Shown here piece by piece: positions 1 through 9,999 of a stretch of 64,000 bases of DNA. The position numbers were made by a program, and so were the translations under genes. The notes under the pieces were generated by a model. That model was not told the DNA's origin and made no database searches. It was given only the letters and a program-made list of their open reading frames with translations. This DNA is from Puniceicoccaceae bacterium K14 (lineage in GTDB: Bacteria; Verrucomicrobiota; Verrucomicrobiia; Opitutales; Opitutaceae): contig JAKYXN010000005.1 in NCBI GenBank assembly GCA_022538095.1, forward strand, positions 62,001 to 126,000, in the 5' to 3' direction. Each line of letters starts with the position of its first letter. The stretch's first letter is position 1.

Positions 1-862
1 CAATGAAAACCTCTCTATTTCTGGTTTCCTTGATATGTCTACAGTTTACACTGATTTCGAAGAAGGTGATGAAACTGCCTTCAACCTTGATCAAGTTGAA
101 CTAGACTTCCTATTCGACTTCGACACAATCACAGCTCAAGTTGATATCAATTACCTTGGGGATAATGATTCGGGCGACGTTGATCTTGAGCAAGCCTTCC
201 TAACTTACAACTTCGGTGAAGGTTCATCAATCTCTGCGGGTAAGTTCCTTAGCTACCACGGCTGGGAAACAGCAGAACCGACAGGACTTTATCAGTACTC
301 CTATGCTTACGATTTGTTTCCAACAATTCCTGGCTACCATAACGGAGTTAGCTATGACTACTCAGCAGACTGGGGTAGCTTCGGCATTGCTCTTTTAGAT
401 TCAGCTTATTCTGCAGACGGCAGCCTTAGTGAAGGCGAATACGAGTGGGGTGGTGAACTCAAACTAGTCCTTACTCCTACTGAAGGCCTAACACTCTACT
501 TTGGTTATGCAACTGACCAAGGAAACGATTCCGTCGCAGACGTTGATCTCTTCAATTTCTGGACTTCTTACGAATGGGATGCACACACGGTTGCATTCGA
601 GTATAATATCCTAGACACTGATGGTCTGGAAGACGAAATCAAGCAATGGCTACTTATGTACAGTATTGCAGCGACTGATACAGGCACTTTTACAGCTCGT
701 ATCAGCAACGAGGATGCTGGAGTTATAGATGCTGACAAATACACTGTCGCATGGATCGAAGCACTGACTGACAATCTTGCACTTGTTTTCGAATACAGCA
801 TGTCAGACATCGGAGAAGCAGATGTAGATACGTTTGCAATTGAAGCCCTCCTTACATTCTAA
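1..862 (+). CDS. Outer-membrane beta-barrel (porin-like) protein, 5' end missing
   Basis: The reading frame is open to the left edge (second base onward reads NENLSISGFLD before the first Met), so the signal peptide and N-terminus lie outside the window. The visible 287 residues alternate hydrophobic and polar residues in short strands rich in Tyr, Trp, Asp and Gly, and end in TFAIEALLTF with the C-terminal Phe typical of barrel insertion. The pattern resembles small OmpL-like or bbp2-type porins. It is acidic and lacks Lys-rich loops. A strong terminator follows. Because it sits next to urea-transport genes, a role as a urea or amide porin is possible but is only inferred from position. Confidence 0.75.
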   Translation, partial: NENLSISGFLDMSTVYTDFEEGDETAFNLDQVELDFLFDFDTITAQVDINYLGDNDSGDVDLEQAFLTYNFGEGSSISAGKFLSYHGWETAEPTGLYQYSYAYDLFPTIPGYHNGVSYDYSADWGSFGIALLDSAYSADGSLSEGEYEWGGELKLVLTPTEGLTLYFGYATDQGNDSVADVDLFNFWTSYEWDAHTVAFEYNILDTDGLEDEIKQWLLMYSIAATDTGTFTARISNEDAGVIDADKYTVAWIEALTDNLALVFEYSMSDIGEADVDTFAIEALLTF

Positions 863-893
863 TCGAATTTAATTAAGTATTATAGTTAATACC

Positions 894-925
894 AAACCCT
901 TCGGTCTCCGGCCGAAGGGTTTTTT
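894..925 (+). terminator. Rho-independent terminator after the porin gene
   Basis: An 8-bp GC-rich stem (CCCTTCGG at 897-904, CCGAAGGG at 912-919) is extended by A/T pairs and followed by a run of six T. It lies about 30 bases after the porin stop codon. Confidence 0.9.
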
Positions 926-930
926 GTGCC

Positions 931-962
931 TAAAATAAAAGGCATTCATTTAACTGAATGCC
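931..962 (-). terminator. Rho-independent terminator of the urt operon
   Basis: Read on the minus strand, GGCATTCA and TGAATGCC form a perfect 8-bp stem with a 6-base loop, followed by TTTTATTTTA. It lies just beyond the urtE stop codon and ends the urea transporter operon. Confidence 0.85.
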
Positions 963-989
963 TCCCAACCAGTAAGAATTAAACTCCAC

Positions 990-1709
990 TTATACCGTCA
1001 AATAACGAGCAACCAAGTCGTCATCGAGCTTCGCAATATCCCCACTTTGGACGACGGCGCCACGCTCTAGGATGTAGAACGAATCGCAGGCATTACGAGC
1101 GAAATCTATGTACTGCTCGACTAAGATGACACTCATCTCACCCTTCTTCTTAATTGCATAGATAGCGTCTTCAATCTGATCAATAATGGAGGGCTGAATA
1201 CCTTCAGTCGGTTCATCCAAAATCAAAAGCTTGGGGCTCAACAATAACGCACGGCCAATCGCCAATTGCTGCTGTTGACCTCCGCTCAAAACTCCGCCCT
1301 TGCGTTTCAACATTTCCTTGAGGACGGGAAATAACTCATAGACTTCGGATAAACGCTTTTCAGCTTCATCGCCGATTGCTCCACTTACTCGGAGGCTCAC
1401 GTTCAAATTTTCCCAAACCGTTAACCCTGGAAATATATCGCGCCCTTGCGGCACATACCCAATTCCCAGCCTCGCACGCTTATCAGTCGGCATCGCATTG
1501 ATCACTTCACCTTCGAACGTTATAGTTCCCGAGCTCGCGGCGACTAGACCCATTGCTGTATTCAAAAGAGTAGTTTTCCCCACTCCGTTGCGTCCCAACA
1601 ATGCAACAGCTTTCTTTTCCGGAACCTCAAGCGTTACATCCTTAAGAATAGCCGACTCGTCATACCCAGCCGATACGCCTTCAAATTTGAATAACATTTT
1701 TTCAGCCAT
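990..1709 (-). CDS. urtE: Urea ABC transporter ATP-binding protein UrtE
   Basis: One of two cytoplasmic ATPases that energise urea import. Visible motifs are Walker A GRNGVGKTT near residue 40, signature LSGGQQQQLAIGRALL, and Walker B LLILDEPTEG. The protein resembles LivF of branched-chain amino-acid systems but lies in a complete urt set, and the GIQPSII stretch after Walker B is typical of UrtE. I chose the ATG that begins MAEKMLFKF, 4 bases after the urtD stop. A longer frame starts with TTG at 1751 inside urtD but has no well-placed ribosome site. The resulting length of 239 residues is usual for the family. It is the last gene of the operon and is followed by a terminator. Confidence 0.92.
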   Translation of the reverse strand: MAEKMLFKFEGVSAGYDESAILKDVTLEVPEKKAVALLGRNGVGKTTLLNTAMGLVAASSGTITFEGEVINAMPTDKRARLGIGYVPQGRDIFPGLTVWENLNVSLRVSGAIGDEAEKRLSEVYELFPVLKEMLKRKGGVLSGGQQQQLAIGRALLLSPKLLILDEPTEGIQPSIIDQIEDAIYAIKKKGEMSVILVEQYIDFARNACDSFYILERGAVVQSGDIAKLDDDLVARYLTV

Positions 1710-1713
1710 TTCT

Positions 1714-2505
1714 TTAGTGGTTTCGGGTTTGTCTGCCAAGATAGACTTCAATCACCTCTGGATCGCTTCGCACAAAGTCAAAGCTTCCCTCCTTTAAAAC
1801 GTGCCCCTGATGCAGCACTGTAACACGCCGAGCTATCTGCCTTACGAATTCCATGTCATGCTCAATCACAATCAAGCTATGCTTGCCTTCTAAACTAAGA
1901 AGAAGTTCGCCCGTGCGATCTGTCTCCTCATCACTCATCCCAGCAGCAGGTTCATCAACCAACATAATTTTGGGGTCTTGAGCCAATAACATCCCAATTT
2001 CTAACCACTGTTTTTGACCGTGTGAAAGCGAACCTGCCAAGCGGTCGGCAAATTCACTCAAGCGAATCGTTTCTAGCACATCGTATATTTTATCACGATT
2101 TTCTTTGGTTTCTTTATAAAATAGAGAACTCAACAAACCACGCTTCCCACTTAGAGAGAGCTGCAAATTGTCGTAAACCGTATGCGACTTATAGATCGTT
2201 GGATTTTGAAATTTCCTCCCAATTCCTAGTTGGCTCACCTGATGTTCGCGAACCCTCGTCAAATCAACATCAGACCCATCGTCCTGATGATAACGAATAC
2301 GCCCAGAGTCTGGTTTCGTCCGTGCAGTAATCAAATCCATAAAGGTACTCTTACCCGCGCCATTGGGTCCAATCACAGTTCTGAGCTCACCTTCTTCGAG
2401 GTAAAAATTGAGGTCATTGATCGCCTTAAATCCATCAAAAGATTTCGTAACTCCGTCTACTGACAGAATCAAAGGCGTGTGCTTTTCTGAAGGTACGTGG
2501 GCCAT
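1714..2505 (-). CDS. urtD: Urea ABC transporter ATP-binding protein UrtD
   Basis: The second ATPase of the urea importer, LivG-like, 263 residues. Walker A GPNGAGKST is at about residues 46-54. The signature region is LSHGQKQWLEIGMLL, in which SHGQKQ replaces SGGQ as is normal for UrtD. Walker B reads IMLVDEPAAGMSDEE. The ATG overlaps the urtC stop by one base (TAATG), indicating translational coupling. It should pair with UrtE below the UrtB/UrtC channel. Confidence 0.94.
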   Translation of the reverse strand: MAHVPSEKHTPLILSVDGVTKSFDGFKAINDLNFYLEEGELRTVIGPNGAGKSTFMDLITARTKPDSGRIRYHQDDGSDVDLTRVREHQVSQLGIGRKFQNPTIYKSHTVYDNLQLSLSGKRGLLSSLFYKETKENRDKIYDVLETIRLSEFADRLAGSLSHGQKQWLEIGMLLAQDPKIMLVDEPAAGMSDEETDRTGELLLSLEGKHSLIVIEHDMEFVRQIARRVTVLHQGHVLKEGSFDFVRSDPEVIEVYLGRQTRNH

Positions 2506-3647
2506 TATGAGACAGGTGAGGTTGTAGCCTTGCGGCTCTTAAGGCGATCAATCCACGGCTTCAGTTGTTGAGGCAGACCAACAAGCCCGTTAGGCATAAA
2601 GAGCACCGTAAAAATGAAAATGGCTCCTAAAATAATCAGCCAAGAATCCGGAGCAGCTCTCAAAAAGAAACTTTTCAATACACTCACAACAACGGCTCCT
2701 AAAACGGGGCCGAACTTTGTTCCTCTCCCTCCAAAAGCTACCCAAACTACAACATCGAGTGACTTAGCTGGCGTCATTTCATTTGCGTTAATTCCTCCAA
2801 CTTGAGGAACATACAAAGCGCCTGCCGCTCCAGCGATCATTGCGCAAACCGTAAAAATCAACAATTTGTAAGAAGTCGTTGAATACCCAGAAAATCGTAT
2901 CCGATTCTCACTATCTCTGATCGCCTGTTGAACCTTTCCGAACTTAGTTTTTAAAACCCAAGCAACCAAAAGGTAAACAGAAAGCATTAATAAAACGCTT
3001 CCAATAAACAGCCAACGTTGAGTCGACGCTGAGTCCACATCTGCCCCGAAAATTTCCTTAAAATCGTTCAGGCCATTATTGCCTCCAAATAAAATGTAAG
3101 ACTGACCAAACAGTTCGAGATTGTTCTTAAAAAACAAAAGCATTAACGCATAAGTTAAAGCCTGCGTAATGATGGAAAAATAAACCCCCTTAATCCGAGA
3201 GCGAAATACCAATATCCCAAAAATCAAAGCAACGACACCTGGAATTGCCATTGCGGCGAAAACCGCAAATGCTCCATACTCAAACGGTGCCCAATACCAC
3301 GGTAATTCCGTGTATCCTTGGAAGTCCATAAACACTGGCAACGGCGTATTATACACTTCGTCAATACCGATATGCAACACCAGGTACATTCCGAAGGCAT
3401 ACGCCCCCAAAGCGAAAAATAGACTTTGGCACAAGCAGAGTAGCCCAGTGTAACCCCAGAGAATATTTAGGCTCATCGCCAAAACAGCATACGTTACATA
3501 CTTCCCCCAAAGTGAAAGTTGAAACGAGGATACATGTAAAAATGAATCAGGTGAAGTCAGGGCATTCAGCATTGGTAACAAAAACACCAATACGAGCGCA
3601 CCAATGAGAAACCCTCTAAACTCAATTTTATTATCAAATATGTTCAT
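2505..3647 (-). CDS. urtC: Urea ABC transporter permease UrtC
   Basis: An integral membrane permease of the LivM family, 380 residues with about ten hydrophobic segments. Family features seen are the stretch [20 protein letters not shown] near residues 64-83 and, in the C-terminal half, [19 protein letters not shown] and [15 protein letters not shown]. It forms the channel with UrtB. The start ATG lies about 90 bases after the urtB stop, the largest gap in the operon, and the gene overlaps urtD by one base. Length is normal. Confidence 0.94.
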   Translation of the reverse strand: MNIFDNKIEFRGFLIGALVLVFLLPMLNALTSPDSFLHVSSFQLSLWGKYVTYAVLAMSLNILWGYTGLLCLCQSLFFALGAYAFGMYLVLHIGIDEVYNTPLPVFMDFQGYTELPWYWAPFEYGAFAVFAAMAIPGVVALIFGILVFRSRIKGVYFSIITQALTYALMLLFFKNNLELFGQSYILFGGNNGLNDFKEIFGADVDSASTQRWLFIGSVLLMLSVYLLVAWVLKTKFGKVQQAIRDSENRIRFSGYSTTSYKLLIFTVCAMIAGAAGALYVPQVGGINANEMTPAKSLDVVVWVAFGGRGTKFGPVLGAVVVSVLKSFFLRAAPDSWLIILGAIFIFTVLFMPNGLVGLPQQLKPWIDRLKSRKATTSPVS

Positions 3648-3738
3648 GAGTCTTTCCTCTTCTGGTTGTTCGTTGTAAAGTTGTAGATGATTAGCATATT
3701 GCTACGGACAAAAAGACGACAGTCGAACAGGCTCATAA

Positions 3739-5358
3739 TCAATCATCCATGCTTCGAGATTTCGTTGGGAATAGCCCTCCAGGTTTCCATTGCAGGAAGA
3801 GGATTATCACAAAATACACGATAATTTTGCCCATTACCGGCCCCCAATAAGGTTGCAAAAACTGGTCGACCGCTCCGATTCCCATCGCAGAAATTCCAGC
3901 TCCGAGGAGGTTTCCAACTCCCCCAACAACGACAACCATAAAACTGTCCACAATGTAGGTTTGGCCCATACTAGGCCCTACATTTCCAATCTGCGACAAG
4001 GCAGCTCCAGCCAGGGCAGCTAAGCCGCAACCAAACGCAAACGTGAGTGAATTCACGCGACTTACTGGAATACCTAGACTTGAGGCCATATTTCGATTCT
4101 GCATCACCGAACGAATATAAAGACCTAGGTTCGTTTTGGATAAAAGCAGCCAAGTCATAACAATTACCACTCCAGCAAAGGCTATAACGAAGATTCTGGT
4201 ATAACTCAGTGCAACTCCTGCGACCTCCAAATTTCCAATCAACACATCAGGCGTATTCACTTGAACATTCGCTGCTCCAAAATTCAGACGAAACAGCTGT
4301 TGCATGATCATTGACAATCCCCACGTCGCCAAAAGTGATTCTAGCGGTCTCTTATACAAAAAGCGGAACATCCCCTTCTCGAGACCAAAGCCTATAGCTC
4401 CAGCCACGACAAAAGAGATTGGGATAGACACCCAAAAGAACCACTGGTACGCCGCAGATTGGACTCCAAACGCATTCGCAAAAATATTTTGCACCACATA
4501 GCAGGTGTATCCACCAATTGCGAGAAACTCGCCATGGGCCATATTGATAATTCCCATCAACCCGAAAGTAATCGCTAGCCCAAATGCGACCATCAAAAGC
4601 ACAGATCCAGTACTTAAACCTCTAACGAGGTTGCCCCAGCGTTCGATTGTTTTTTGAGCTCGGTCGATCCTCCCGACAGCAACGGTGCAGGCAGTCACAA
4701 GATCTTCGTCTTCCGCCTCGATCGCTTTGTTCTGGATATTAGTGATTCCATCGCGAGACGGAAGGGACTTTAGCTCTCCAAGGCGGACAATCGCAGACAA
4801 CAACGCTTCAGGCCCTTCCGCATTTGCCAATAAGCTAATGTTTATTGCTTCCTCAAATTTTAAACGAACTTTCTCGTTTTCTTCGTTCTGCAATTTCTTC
4901 TGCAGAGCCTCGAGGTAAACTGTATTTTGGCTCAACCCGAGCTTAAGGGCCGCATCAATGCGGGTCTTTGAATCTGGAGACGAAAGATCGATCGTATCTG
5001 TTATTGTTTTGAGGAGCTTTCTTAACTTCCTCGCAGGACGAATTTTTTTTAATCTAGAATCATCCTCAGCAAGATCGACTATCTCATTATCTGAGAGTCG
5101 TCTAAATTTTTCTGATACTCGAAGGAGTACGATCGTTTCAGAGTCTGAAATAGTATAGGAATACACTTCACCGGTTCGCCAGCCGCCGATAAAGGTCTTA
5201 ATATAGGGGTCACCCAGGTCGGAGAGTTCTTCCAATATTTCAGCTTGGGAACCTTCTCCAAGGGCAAGCATTTCCAACGCGGCAAGCGTGGCTTGATCTT
5301 GGCTATATGCAGGTACGAGCACTGCTAGAAGCCCAAAAATTAGAAGGATCTTCTTCAT
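3739..5358 (-). CDS. urtB: Urea ABC transporter permease UrtB
   Basis: A LivH-family permease with the long extracytoplasmic N-terminal domain normal for UrtB. A signal peptide (MKKILLIFGLLAVLVPAYSQ) is followed by about 230 residues of helical, HEAT-like sequence (DAALKLGLSQNTVYLEALQK and similar) and then about 290 residues with eight or more membrane segments, including GLMGIINMAHGEFLAIGGY and VVVGGVGNLLGAGI. A longer frame runs 20 codons upstream, but the Met that begins the signal peptide is the better start. It lies about 100 bases after urtA in the same orientation. Confidence 0.93.
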   Translation of the reverse strand: MKKILLIFGLLAVLVPAYSQDQATLAALEMLALGEGSQAEILEELSDLGDPYIKTFIGGWRTGEVYSYTISDSETIVLLRVSEKFRRLSDNEIVDLAEDDSRLKKIRPARKLRKLLKTITDTIDLSSPDSKTRIDAALKLGLSQNTVYLEALQKKLQNEENEKVRLKFEEAINISLLANAEGPEALLSAIVRLGELKSLPSRDGITNIQNKAIEAEDEDLVTACTVAVGRIDRAQKTIERWGNLVRGLSTGSVLLMVAFGLAITFGLMGIINMAHGEFLAIGGYTCYVVQNIFANAFGVQSAAYQWFFWVSIPISFVVAGAIGFGLEKGMFRFLYKRPLESLLATWGLSMIMQQLFRLNFGAANVQVNTPDVLIGNLEVAGVALSYTRIFVIAFAGVVIVMTWLLLSKTNLGLYIRSVMQNRNMASSLGIPVSRVNSLTFAFGCGLAALAGAALSQIGNVGPSMGQTYIVDSFMVVVVGGVGNLLGAGISAMGIGAVDQFLQPYWGPVMGKIIVYFVIILFLQWKPGGLFPTKSRSMDD

Positions 5359-5457
5359 CGTAGATAAGGGAGTGAGATGTGAGACAAATAAAGCCGCCTG
5401 GTGAAAAGGGGGACCCACCAGACGACCAAAAATTTAATCGATAATCGAAATACCCGA

Positions 5458-6705
5458 TTACTTCATGAATGTGCCTTTAAGGAAAGGCTCACCGTATACA
5501 TTCTCAAAAGACTCGAGGATTTCGAACTGACCATCCTCAAGAGTTTCACCAATGTAAACATTCTTCGTCATGTGATGGTTTTCTTGTGAAGTAACAGTGC
5601 CACCAGGTCCATCAAAAGAGATACCAGACTTAAGGGCTGCAATAACCGCTTCTGGCTCGAAAGTACCCGCTTTTTCAACAGCTGCTTTCCAGAGGTAGAC
5701 TCCGTTGTAAGAAAGAACCATTGGTGAACATGTCACACGTCCTTCTTTTTGAACGCCTGCAGGAGCTGTCTTGAGCCATTCTTGGAAGTTGGCAACGAAC
5801 TCTTTATTCGCTGGTGTATCCAAAGACTGGAAGTAAGTCCAGCAACCGAGGTGACCGACCAAATCCTTAGTAGGCAAGCTACGGAACTCATCCTCAGACA
5901 AGCTGTAAGAAACGATTGGGCAATCATCAGCAGTCAAACCAGAGGCTGCAATTTCCTTGAAAAGAGAAACGTTTGAGTCACCATTTACTGTGTTGATAAC
6001 ACACGCATCGCCAGAGGCTGCGAATGCCTTAATCTCAGCAACGATTTGCTGGTAGTCAGAGTGACTAAAAGGAGTGTACTTACCAGCAGAGATGACTTCA
6101 CCATCTGCATCCTTACGAAGACCTCCTCCAATGTTTTCGATAGGAATTCCCTTTGACTGCAAGTATTCGAACAATACGAGGTTTGTTGTTTGTGGGTAAA
6201 CGTAGTCAGTACCGATGAGGTAGAACTTCTTGTACCCTTCTTCTAATAGATAATCAACTGCTGGAATCGCTTGCTGGTTAACCGCCTCAGCCGTGTAGAA
6301 GATATTCGGAGACATTTCTTCACCTTCGTACTGAACTGGGTAGAAAAGAAGGCTGTTGTACTTTTCGTAAACAGGCAAAACGAACTTACGGCTCACAGAT
6401 GTCCAGCAACCAAATGTTGCAGATACCTTATCTTGGGCCAAAAGTTGCTCTGCTTTCTCAGCAAACGTTGGCCAATCAGATGCGCCGTCAACAACAACAG
6501 GCTCGATCATCTTGCCCATAACCCCACCATTCGCGTTAATTTCGTCAAATGTGAAAAGCAAGATATCGCGGAGCGACGTTTCACTAATTGCCATCGTACC
6601 ACTCAACGAGTGCAATACGCCGACTTTTACAGTTTCCTCTGCCTGGAGGGAGAATGCTGATGCCACAAGGCTCAGTCCGAGGGTTAGTTTTTTTACAAGC
6701 TTCAT
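5458..6705 (-). CDS. urtA: Urea ABC transporter substrate-binding protein UrtA
   Basis: Periplasmic urea-binding protein, 415 residues, which delivers urea to UrtBC. The signal peptide is [20 protein letters not shown] with cleavage after QA. The mature protein opens with [17 protein letters not shown], and [21 protein letters not shown] and [18 protein letters not shown] are highly typical of UrtA. A frame extending 24 codons upstream was rejected because it puts a polar tail before the signal peptide. It is the first gene of urtABCDE and has a sigma-54-like promoter about 90-115 bases upstream, suggesting control by nitrogen status. Confidence 0.96.
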   Translation of the reverse strand: MKLVKKLTLGLSLVASAFSLQAEETVKVGVLHSLSGTMAISETSLRDILLFTFDEINANGGVMGKMIEPVVVDGASDWPTFAEKAEQLLAQDKVSATFGCWTSVSRKFVLPVYEKYNSLLFYPVQYEGEEMSPNIFYTAEAVNQQAIPAVDYLLEEGYKKFYLIGTDYVYPQTTNLVLFEYLQSKGIPIENIGGGLRKDADGEVISAGKYTPFSHSDYQQIVAEIKAFAASGDACVINTVNGDSNVSLFKEIAASGLTADDCPIVSYSLSEDEFRSLPTKDLVGHLGCWTYFQSLDTPANKEFVANFQEWLKTAPAGVQKEGRVTCSPMVLSYNGVYLWKAAVEKAGTFEPEAVIAALKSGISFDGPGGTVTSQENHHMTKNVYIGETLEDGQFEILESFENVYGEPFLKGTFMK

Positions 6706-6804
6706 AGTATAGAGAGCGGTTGTCAGTTTGTTATTATAGGTTGGATTGGGATAGTTTAGTTCACATAGAAGTCCCAACAGCTCCGATATGCGAGAGACCC
6801 TACT

Positions 6805-6820
6805 AGCATCGACTGGGCCA
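6805..6820 (-). promoter_or_regulatory. Sigma-54-like promoter for urtABCDE
   Basis: On the minus strand the sequence is TGGCCCAGTCGATGCT, against the consensus TGGCAC-N5-TTGCW. The essential GG and GC are present with the exact 10-base spacing between them. The predicted transcript start is near 6794, about 90 bases before the urtA ATG. Confidence 0.55.
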
Positions 6821-6950
6821 ATTTCCCTCAGTTTGATTTTTTTACGAACAAAGACCCTTTTTCACGCTCTCCCTAGACAAGCGCTCAAAAGTGAGCATAT
6901 AAAACTGCTAATTTATGCGCACCTATTTTCACGATCGGCGTTACGCAAAG

Positions 6951-6966
6951 TGGCTCAAAAGCTGCT
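6951..6966 (+). promoter_or_regulatory. Sigma-54-like promoter for the urease operon
   Basis: The sequence TGGCTCAAAAGCTGCT matches TGGCAC-N5-TTGCW with two substitutions and the exact GG-N10-GC spacing. The predicted start is near 6977, leaving a leader of about 117 bases before ureA. Confidence 0.55.
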
Positions 6967-7093
6967 CAATTAGAAAGCGATTACTTCTTCTAGCAAAAGT
7001 GGTTGCGTAGTGCTTTACATACATCCAGTTTTTAAATTCTTGTGTTATATTAAGTCTCTAACGTATGCCCGCTAACTTAACAAACTACTCAAT

Positions 7094-7396
7094 ATGCACC
7101 TAACTCCCCGCGAAAAAGATAAGCTTCTAGTTGTAGTCGCTGCCGACCTCGCACGTAGACGCCAAAGCAGAGGACTAAAGCTCAACTACCCAGAAGCAGT
7201 ATCCATAATAACATACGAAATCATGGAAGGGGCACGTGATGGTAAATCAGTGGCGGAACTTATGGAATACGGCACAACGATCCTTTCCCTATCGGATGTC
7301 ATGTCAGGAATCGCAGAGATGATTCACGAAGTTCAAGTTGAAGCAACTTTCCCAGATGGAACAAAACTCGTAACTGTCCACCATCCAATACAATGA
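7094..7396 (+). CDS. ureA: Urease subunit gamma
   Basis: The small structural subunit of nickel urease, 100 residues, the standard length. The opening [20 protein letters not shown] and the core [20 protein letters not shown] are diagnostic. It assembles with UreB and UreC into the (UreABC)3 enzyme in the cytoplasm, which hydrolyses urea to ammonia and carbamate. Its stop overlaps the ureB start by four bases (ATGA), so the two are translationally coupled. No strong Shine-Dalgarno sequence is visible before the ATG. Confidence 0.97.
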   Translation: MHLTPREKDKLLVVVAADLARRRQSRGLKLNYPEAVSIITYEIMEGARDGKSVAELMEYGTTILSLSDVMSGIAEMIHEVQVEATFPDGTKLVTVHHPIQ

Positions 7397-7707
7397 CGCC
7401 CGGCGAACTTATTCCTAAGAATACGAGCGAAACGCTCAAAGCCAATGTCGGCTTAGAGACGCAAATTCTCAGTGTTAGCAATACGGGAGACCGACCCATA
7501 CAAGTCGGTAGTCACTATCACTTTTACGAAACAAACACTGGGCTCAATTTCGACCGTGAGGCGAGCAAAGGCTTCCGACTAAACATCGCCGCAGGCACAG
7601 CAGTTCGCTTCGAACCTGGCGACACCAAAGAAGTCGAACTCGTCGCCCTTGCGGGCAAACGCCATGTTTATGGCCTCAACGGCAAAGTCGAAGGGCCTTT
7701 AGACTAA
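7393..7707 (+). CDS. ureB: Urease subunit beta
   Basis: The second structural subunit, 104 residues, with the family motifs [27 protein letters not shown] and [15 protein letters not shown]. It is a separate polypeptide from UreA, as in most bacteria. It overlaps ureA by four bases. It is followed not by ureC but by a GAF-domain gene 25 bases downstream, which is unusual. Confidence 0.97.
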   Translation: MTPGELIPKNTSETLKANVGLETQILSVSNTGDRPIQVGSHYHFYETNTGLNFDREASKGFRLNIAAGTAVRFEPGDTKEVELVALAGKRHVYGLNGKVEGPLD

Positions 7708-7732
7708 GCATCCGCCCACAAGATCAACGATC

Positions 7733-8230
7733 ATGAAGCGAACCAAAGAGCTCCTTAAAAAACTGGACAAAGAGGACTTCAATACGGACGAACTTCACTC
7801 AGCAATTTGCCTCGACATCTCAGATAATCTAGGAGCCGATCTCGTAAGCCTGTGGAGTTTCGATAGCGAACTCAGCCAAATCGAATGTCTCTTTTGCCTG
7901 GATACAACATCGAATGAATCCTCCTCAGCCCAAGTCCTAAAGCGAAACGACTTTCCCACATATTTCAGTTACATCGTCGAGGACAATGTCGTCTGCGCTC
8001 CAAATGCACGAACTCATTTCGCAACTAAAGAACTCACTGAAAAATACTTCAAACCCAACGGGATCGTCTCCCTCTTGGACTTTATTCTACAAAAAGACTT
8101 CAAGCCAAGCGGGATAATTTGCTGCGAAGCTCGCAAATCTGAAATCGATTGGACAGTTGCCCATCGCACCTATTTACGTTCGATCGCTTCCCTCATCTCC
8201 TTCCGGTTTGACATTATCAAGAACAGCTAA
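7733..8230 (+). CDS. Stand-alone GAF-domain protein inside the urease operon
   Basis: A 165-residue protein consisting essentially of one GAF domain. A short helical lead (residues 1-25) is followed by DISDNLGADLVSLWSFDSE, VLKRNDFPTYFSYIVEDNVV, NARTHFATKELTEKYFKPNG, and SGIICCEARKSEIDWTVAHR. This order closely matches the N-terminal GAF sensors of hybrid histidine kinases and diguanylate cyclases. There is no kinase, GGDEF, DNA-binding or membrane segment, so any output must come through a partner. The ligand is unknown. It lies 25 bases after ureB and 34 before ureC on the same strand, so it is almost certainly co-transcribed with urease and could modulate the enzyme or its maturation. That role is inference. 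Confidence 0.85.
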   Translation: MKRTKELLKKLDKEDFNTDELHSAICLDISDNLGADLVSLWSFDSELSQIECLFCLDTTSNESSSAQVLKRNDFPTYFSYIVEDNVVCAPNARTHFATKELTEKYFKPNGIVSLLDFILQKDFKPSGIICCEARKSEIDWTVAHRTYLRSIASLISFRFDIIKNS

Positions 8231-8264
8231 GCCATTAACTTTCAAACCTCTCTAATTTGAACAC

Positions 8265-9998
8265 ATGCCACTAGAATTCGATAGAAAGCAATACGCCGAA
8301 ATGTTCGGTCCCACTGTCGGTGATCAGGTCCGCCTAGGCGATACAAACCTATTAATTGAAGTCGAACGAGACCTCATCGCAGAAAACGGAGGATACGGCA
8401 ATGAGGTCAAATTCGGTGGCGGCAAAGTCATCCGCGATGGCATGGGCCAATCTCCGAAGGCACTAGACGCCGACTCCCTCGACTTAATCATCACCAACGC
8501 CACAATCATCGATGCCAAGCTCGGAGTCATCAAAGCTGATATTGGAATAAAAGCTGGCCGCATTGTCGGAATCGGTCATGGAGGAAATCCTCTCATTCAA
8601 GATGGCGTGACAGAAAATATGACCGTCGGAGCTGCCACCGAAGTCATAGCCGGTGAAGGGCACATCGTTACCGCAGGTGGATTCGACTCCCATATACATT
8701 TTATTTGTCCCCAGCAAATAGACGAAGCTCTCGCAAGCGGTGTCACCTCGATGACAGGCGGAGGCACTGGACCCGCAACAGGAACCAACGCGACCACCTG
8801 CACACCAGGCAAATGGAACATACACCGCATGTTAGAAGCTGCTGAAGAGTACCCCATGAATCTCGGCTTCATGGGGAAAGGTAATTCGTCAAATATCGAA
8901 GCTATTCGAGAACAAGTCGAAGCCGGAGCAATGGGACTTAAATTGCACGAAGATTGGGGGACGACGCCCCAGGCAATCGACACATGCCTATCACTTGCCG
9001 ACGAGATGGACGTTCAAGTTGCCATCCACACCGACACGCTCAACGAATCTGGATTTGTAGAAGATACTATTGCAGCCTTTAAGAACCGTGTAATCCACAC
9101 CTTTCACTCGGAAGGAGCCGGCGGCGGTCACGCTCCCGACATTATCAAAGTCTGCGGGGAGCTAAATGTACTCCCCTCCTCGACTAACCCCACCCGCCCT
9201 TACACGGTCAATACAATCGACGAACACCTCGACATGCTCATGGTTTGCCACCACCTCGATTCCAAAATCCCAGAGGACGTCGCATTCGCCGAATCTCGCA
9301 TCCGCCCAGAAACAATCGCCGCTGAAGACATACTACACGATATCGGAGCCTTTTCCATCATGTCCAGCGACAGCCAGGCAATGGGCCGTGTTGGTGAAGT
9401 CATTTGCCGCACTTGGCAGACCGCCCACAAGATGAAAGAGCAACGCGGTAAACTCGAATCCGAAATTCATCCCGCAGCCGATAATTTTAGAGCGCTACGC
9501 TATATTGCTAAATACACAATCAATCCCGCAATCGCATGTGGAGTCGGCCACGAAGTAGGCTCACTCGAAGAAGGCAAATTTGCGGACATCGTAATTTGGA
9601 AACCCGCCTTCTTCGGAATAAAGCCAGAACTAGTGCTCAAAGGGGGGCTCATCGCTCTTGCAAATATGGGTGATCCAAACGCGTCAATTCCTACGCCTCA
9701 ACCGATGCACTATCGCCCTCAATTCGCAGCCCATGGAAAAGCTAAGTATTCAACTTCCATGACATTCGTGAGCCAGAGTTTCTTAGAAAGCAACCAGAAC
9801 GAGAAACTCGGATTGCAAAAGAAACTTGTTGCAGTGAAAAACACTCGAAACATTTCCAAAAAAGACCTCGTCCTCAATGACTCGACACCAAAGATAGAGG
9901 TCGACCCAGAGACCTATATTGTCACTGCTGACGGAGAAGAACTACGCTGCGAACCAGCCTCTGAACTCCCTCTAGCACAACGCTATCTATTGTTCTAA
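8265..9998 (+). CDS. ureC: Urease subunit alpha (catalytic)
   Basis: The catalytic amidohydrolase subunit, 577 residues. All active-site residues can be placed: nickel-binding His143 and His145 (DSHIHF), the carbamylated Lys226 with His228 (GLKLHEDWG), His255 (AIHTDT), His281 ([13 protein letters not shown]), the flap Cys328-His329 (MVCHHL), and Asp369 ([10 protein letters not shown]). Length and start ([20 protein letters not shown]) are normal. The enzyme should be active once nickel is loaded by UreDEFG. The ureE ATG begins one base after its stop codon. Confidence 0.98.
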   Translation: MPLEFDRKQYAEMFGPTVGDQVRLGDTNLLIEVERDLIAENGGYGNEVKFGGGKVIRDGMGQSPKALDADSLDLIITNATIIDAKLGVIKADIGIKAGRIVGIGHGGNPLIQDGVTENMTVGAATEVIAGEGHIVTAGGFDSHIHFICPQQIDEALASGVTSMTGGGTGPATGTNATTCTPGKWNIHRMLEAAEEYPMNLGFMGKGNSSNIEAIREQVEAGAMGLKLHEDWGTTPQAIDTCLSLADEMDVQVAIHTDTLNESGFVEDTIAAFKNRVIHTFHSEGAGGGHAPDIIKVCGELNVLPSSTNPTRPYTVNTIDEHLDMLMVCHHLDSKIPEDVAFAESRIRPETIAAEDILHDIGAFSIMSSDSQAMGRVGEVICRTWQTAHKMKEQRGKLESEIHPAADNFRALRYIAKYTINPAIACGVGHEVGSLEEGKFADIVIWKPAFFGIKPELVLKGGLIALANMGDPNASIPTPQPMHYRPQFAAHGKAKYSTSMTFVSQSFLESNQNEKLGLQKKLVAVKNTRNISKKDLVLNDSTPKIEVDPETYIVTADGEELRCEPASELPLAQRYLLF

Positions 9999-9999
9999 A

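Larger units (their letters stand above)
6706..7093. other. Divergent urtA-ureA control region
   Basis: This 388-base AT-rich spacer separates the urea importer from urease. It contains two opposed sigma-54-like promoters (listed separately) and, between them, an inverted repeat GCTC-N6-GAGC at 6883-6896 that could bind an activator. No classical NtrC palindrome (GCAC-N7-GTGC) was recognised. An open frame at 6788-6973 has no family resemblance and lies across both promoters, so it is not considered a gene. Confidence 0.6.

Noticed and set aside
990-1751. Longer urtE frame starting at TTG 1751
   Set aside because: It overlaps urtD by 38 bases with a Shine-Dalgarno-like stretch directly against the TTG. 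The ATG at 1709 gives the normal family start.
6788-6973. Open frame of 61 codons in the urtA-ureA spacer
   Set aside because: It has no family resemblance, no ribosome site, and covers both sigma-54-like promoters.
8484-8983. Minus-strand open frames inside ureC
   Set aside because: They are antisense shadows of a strongly conserved gene.
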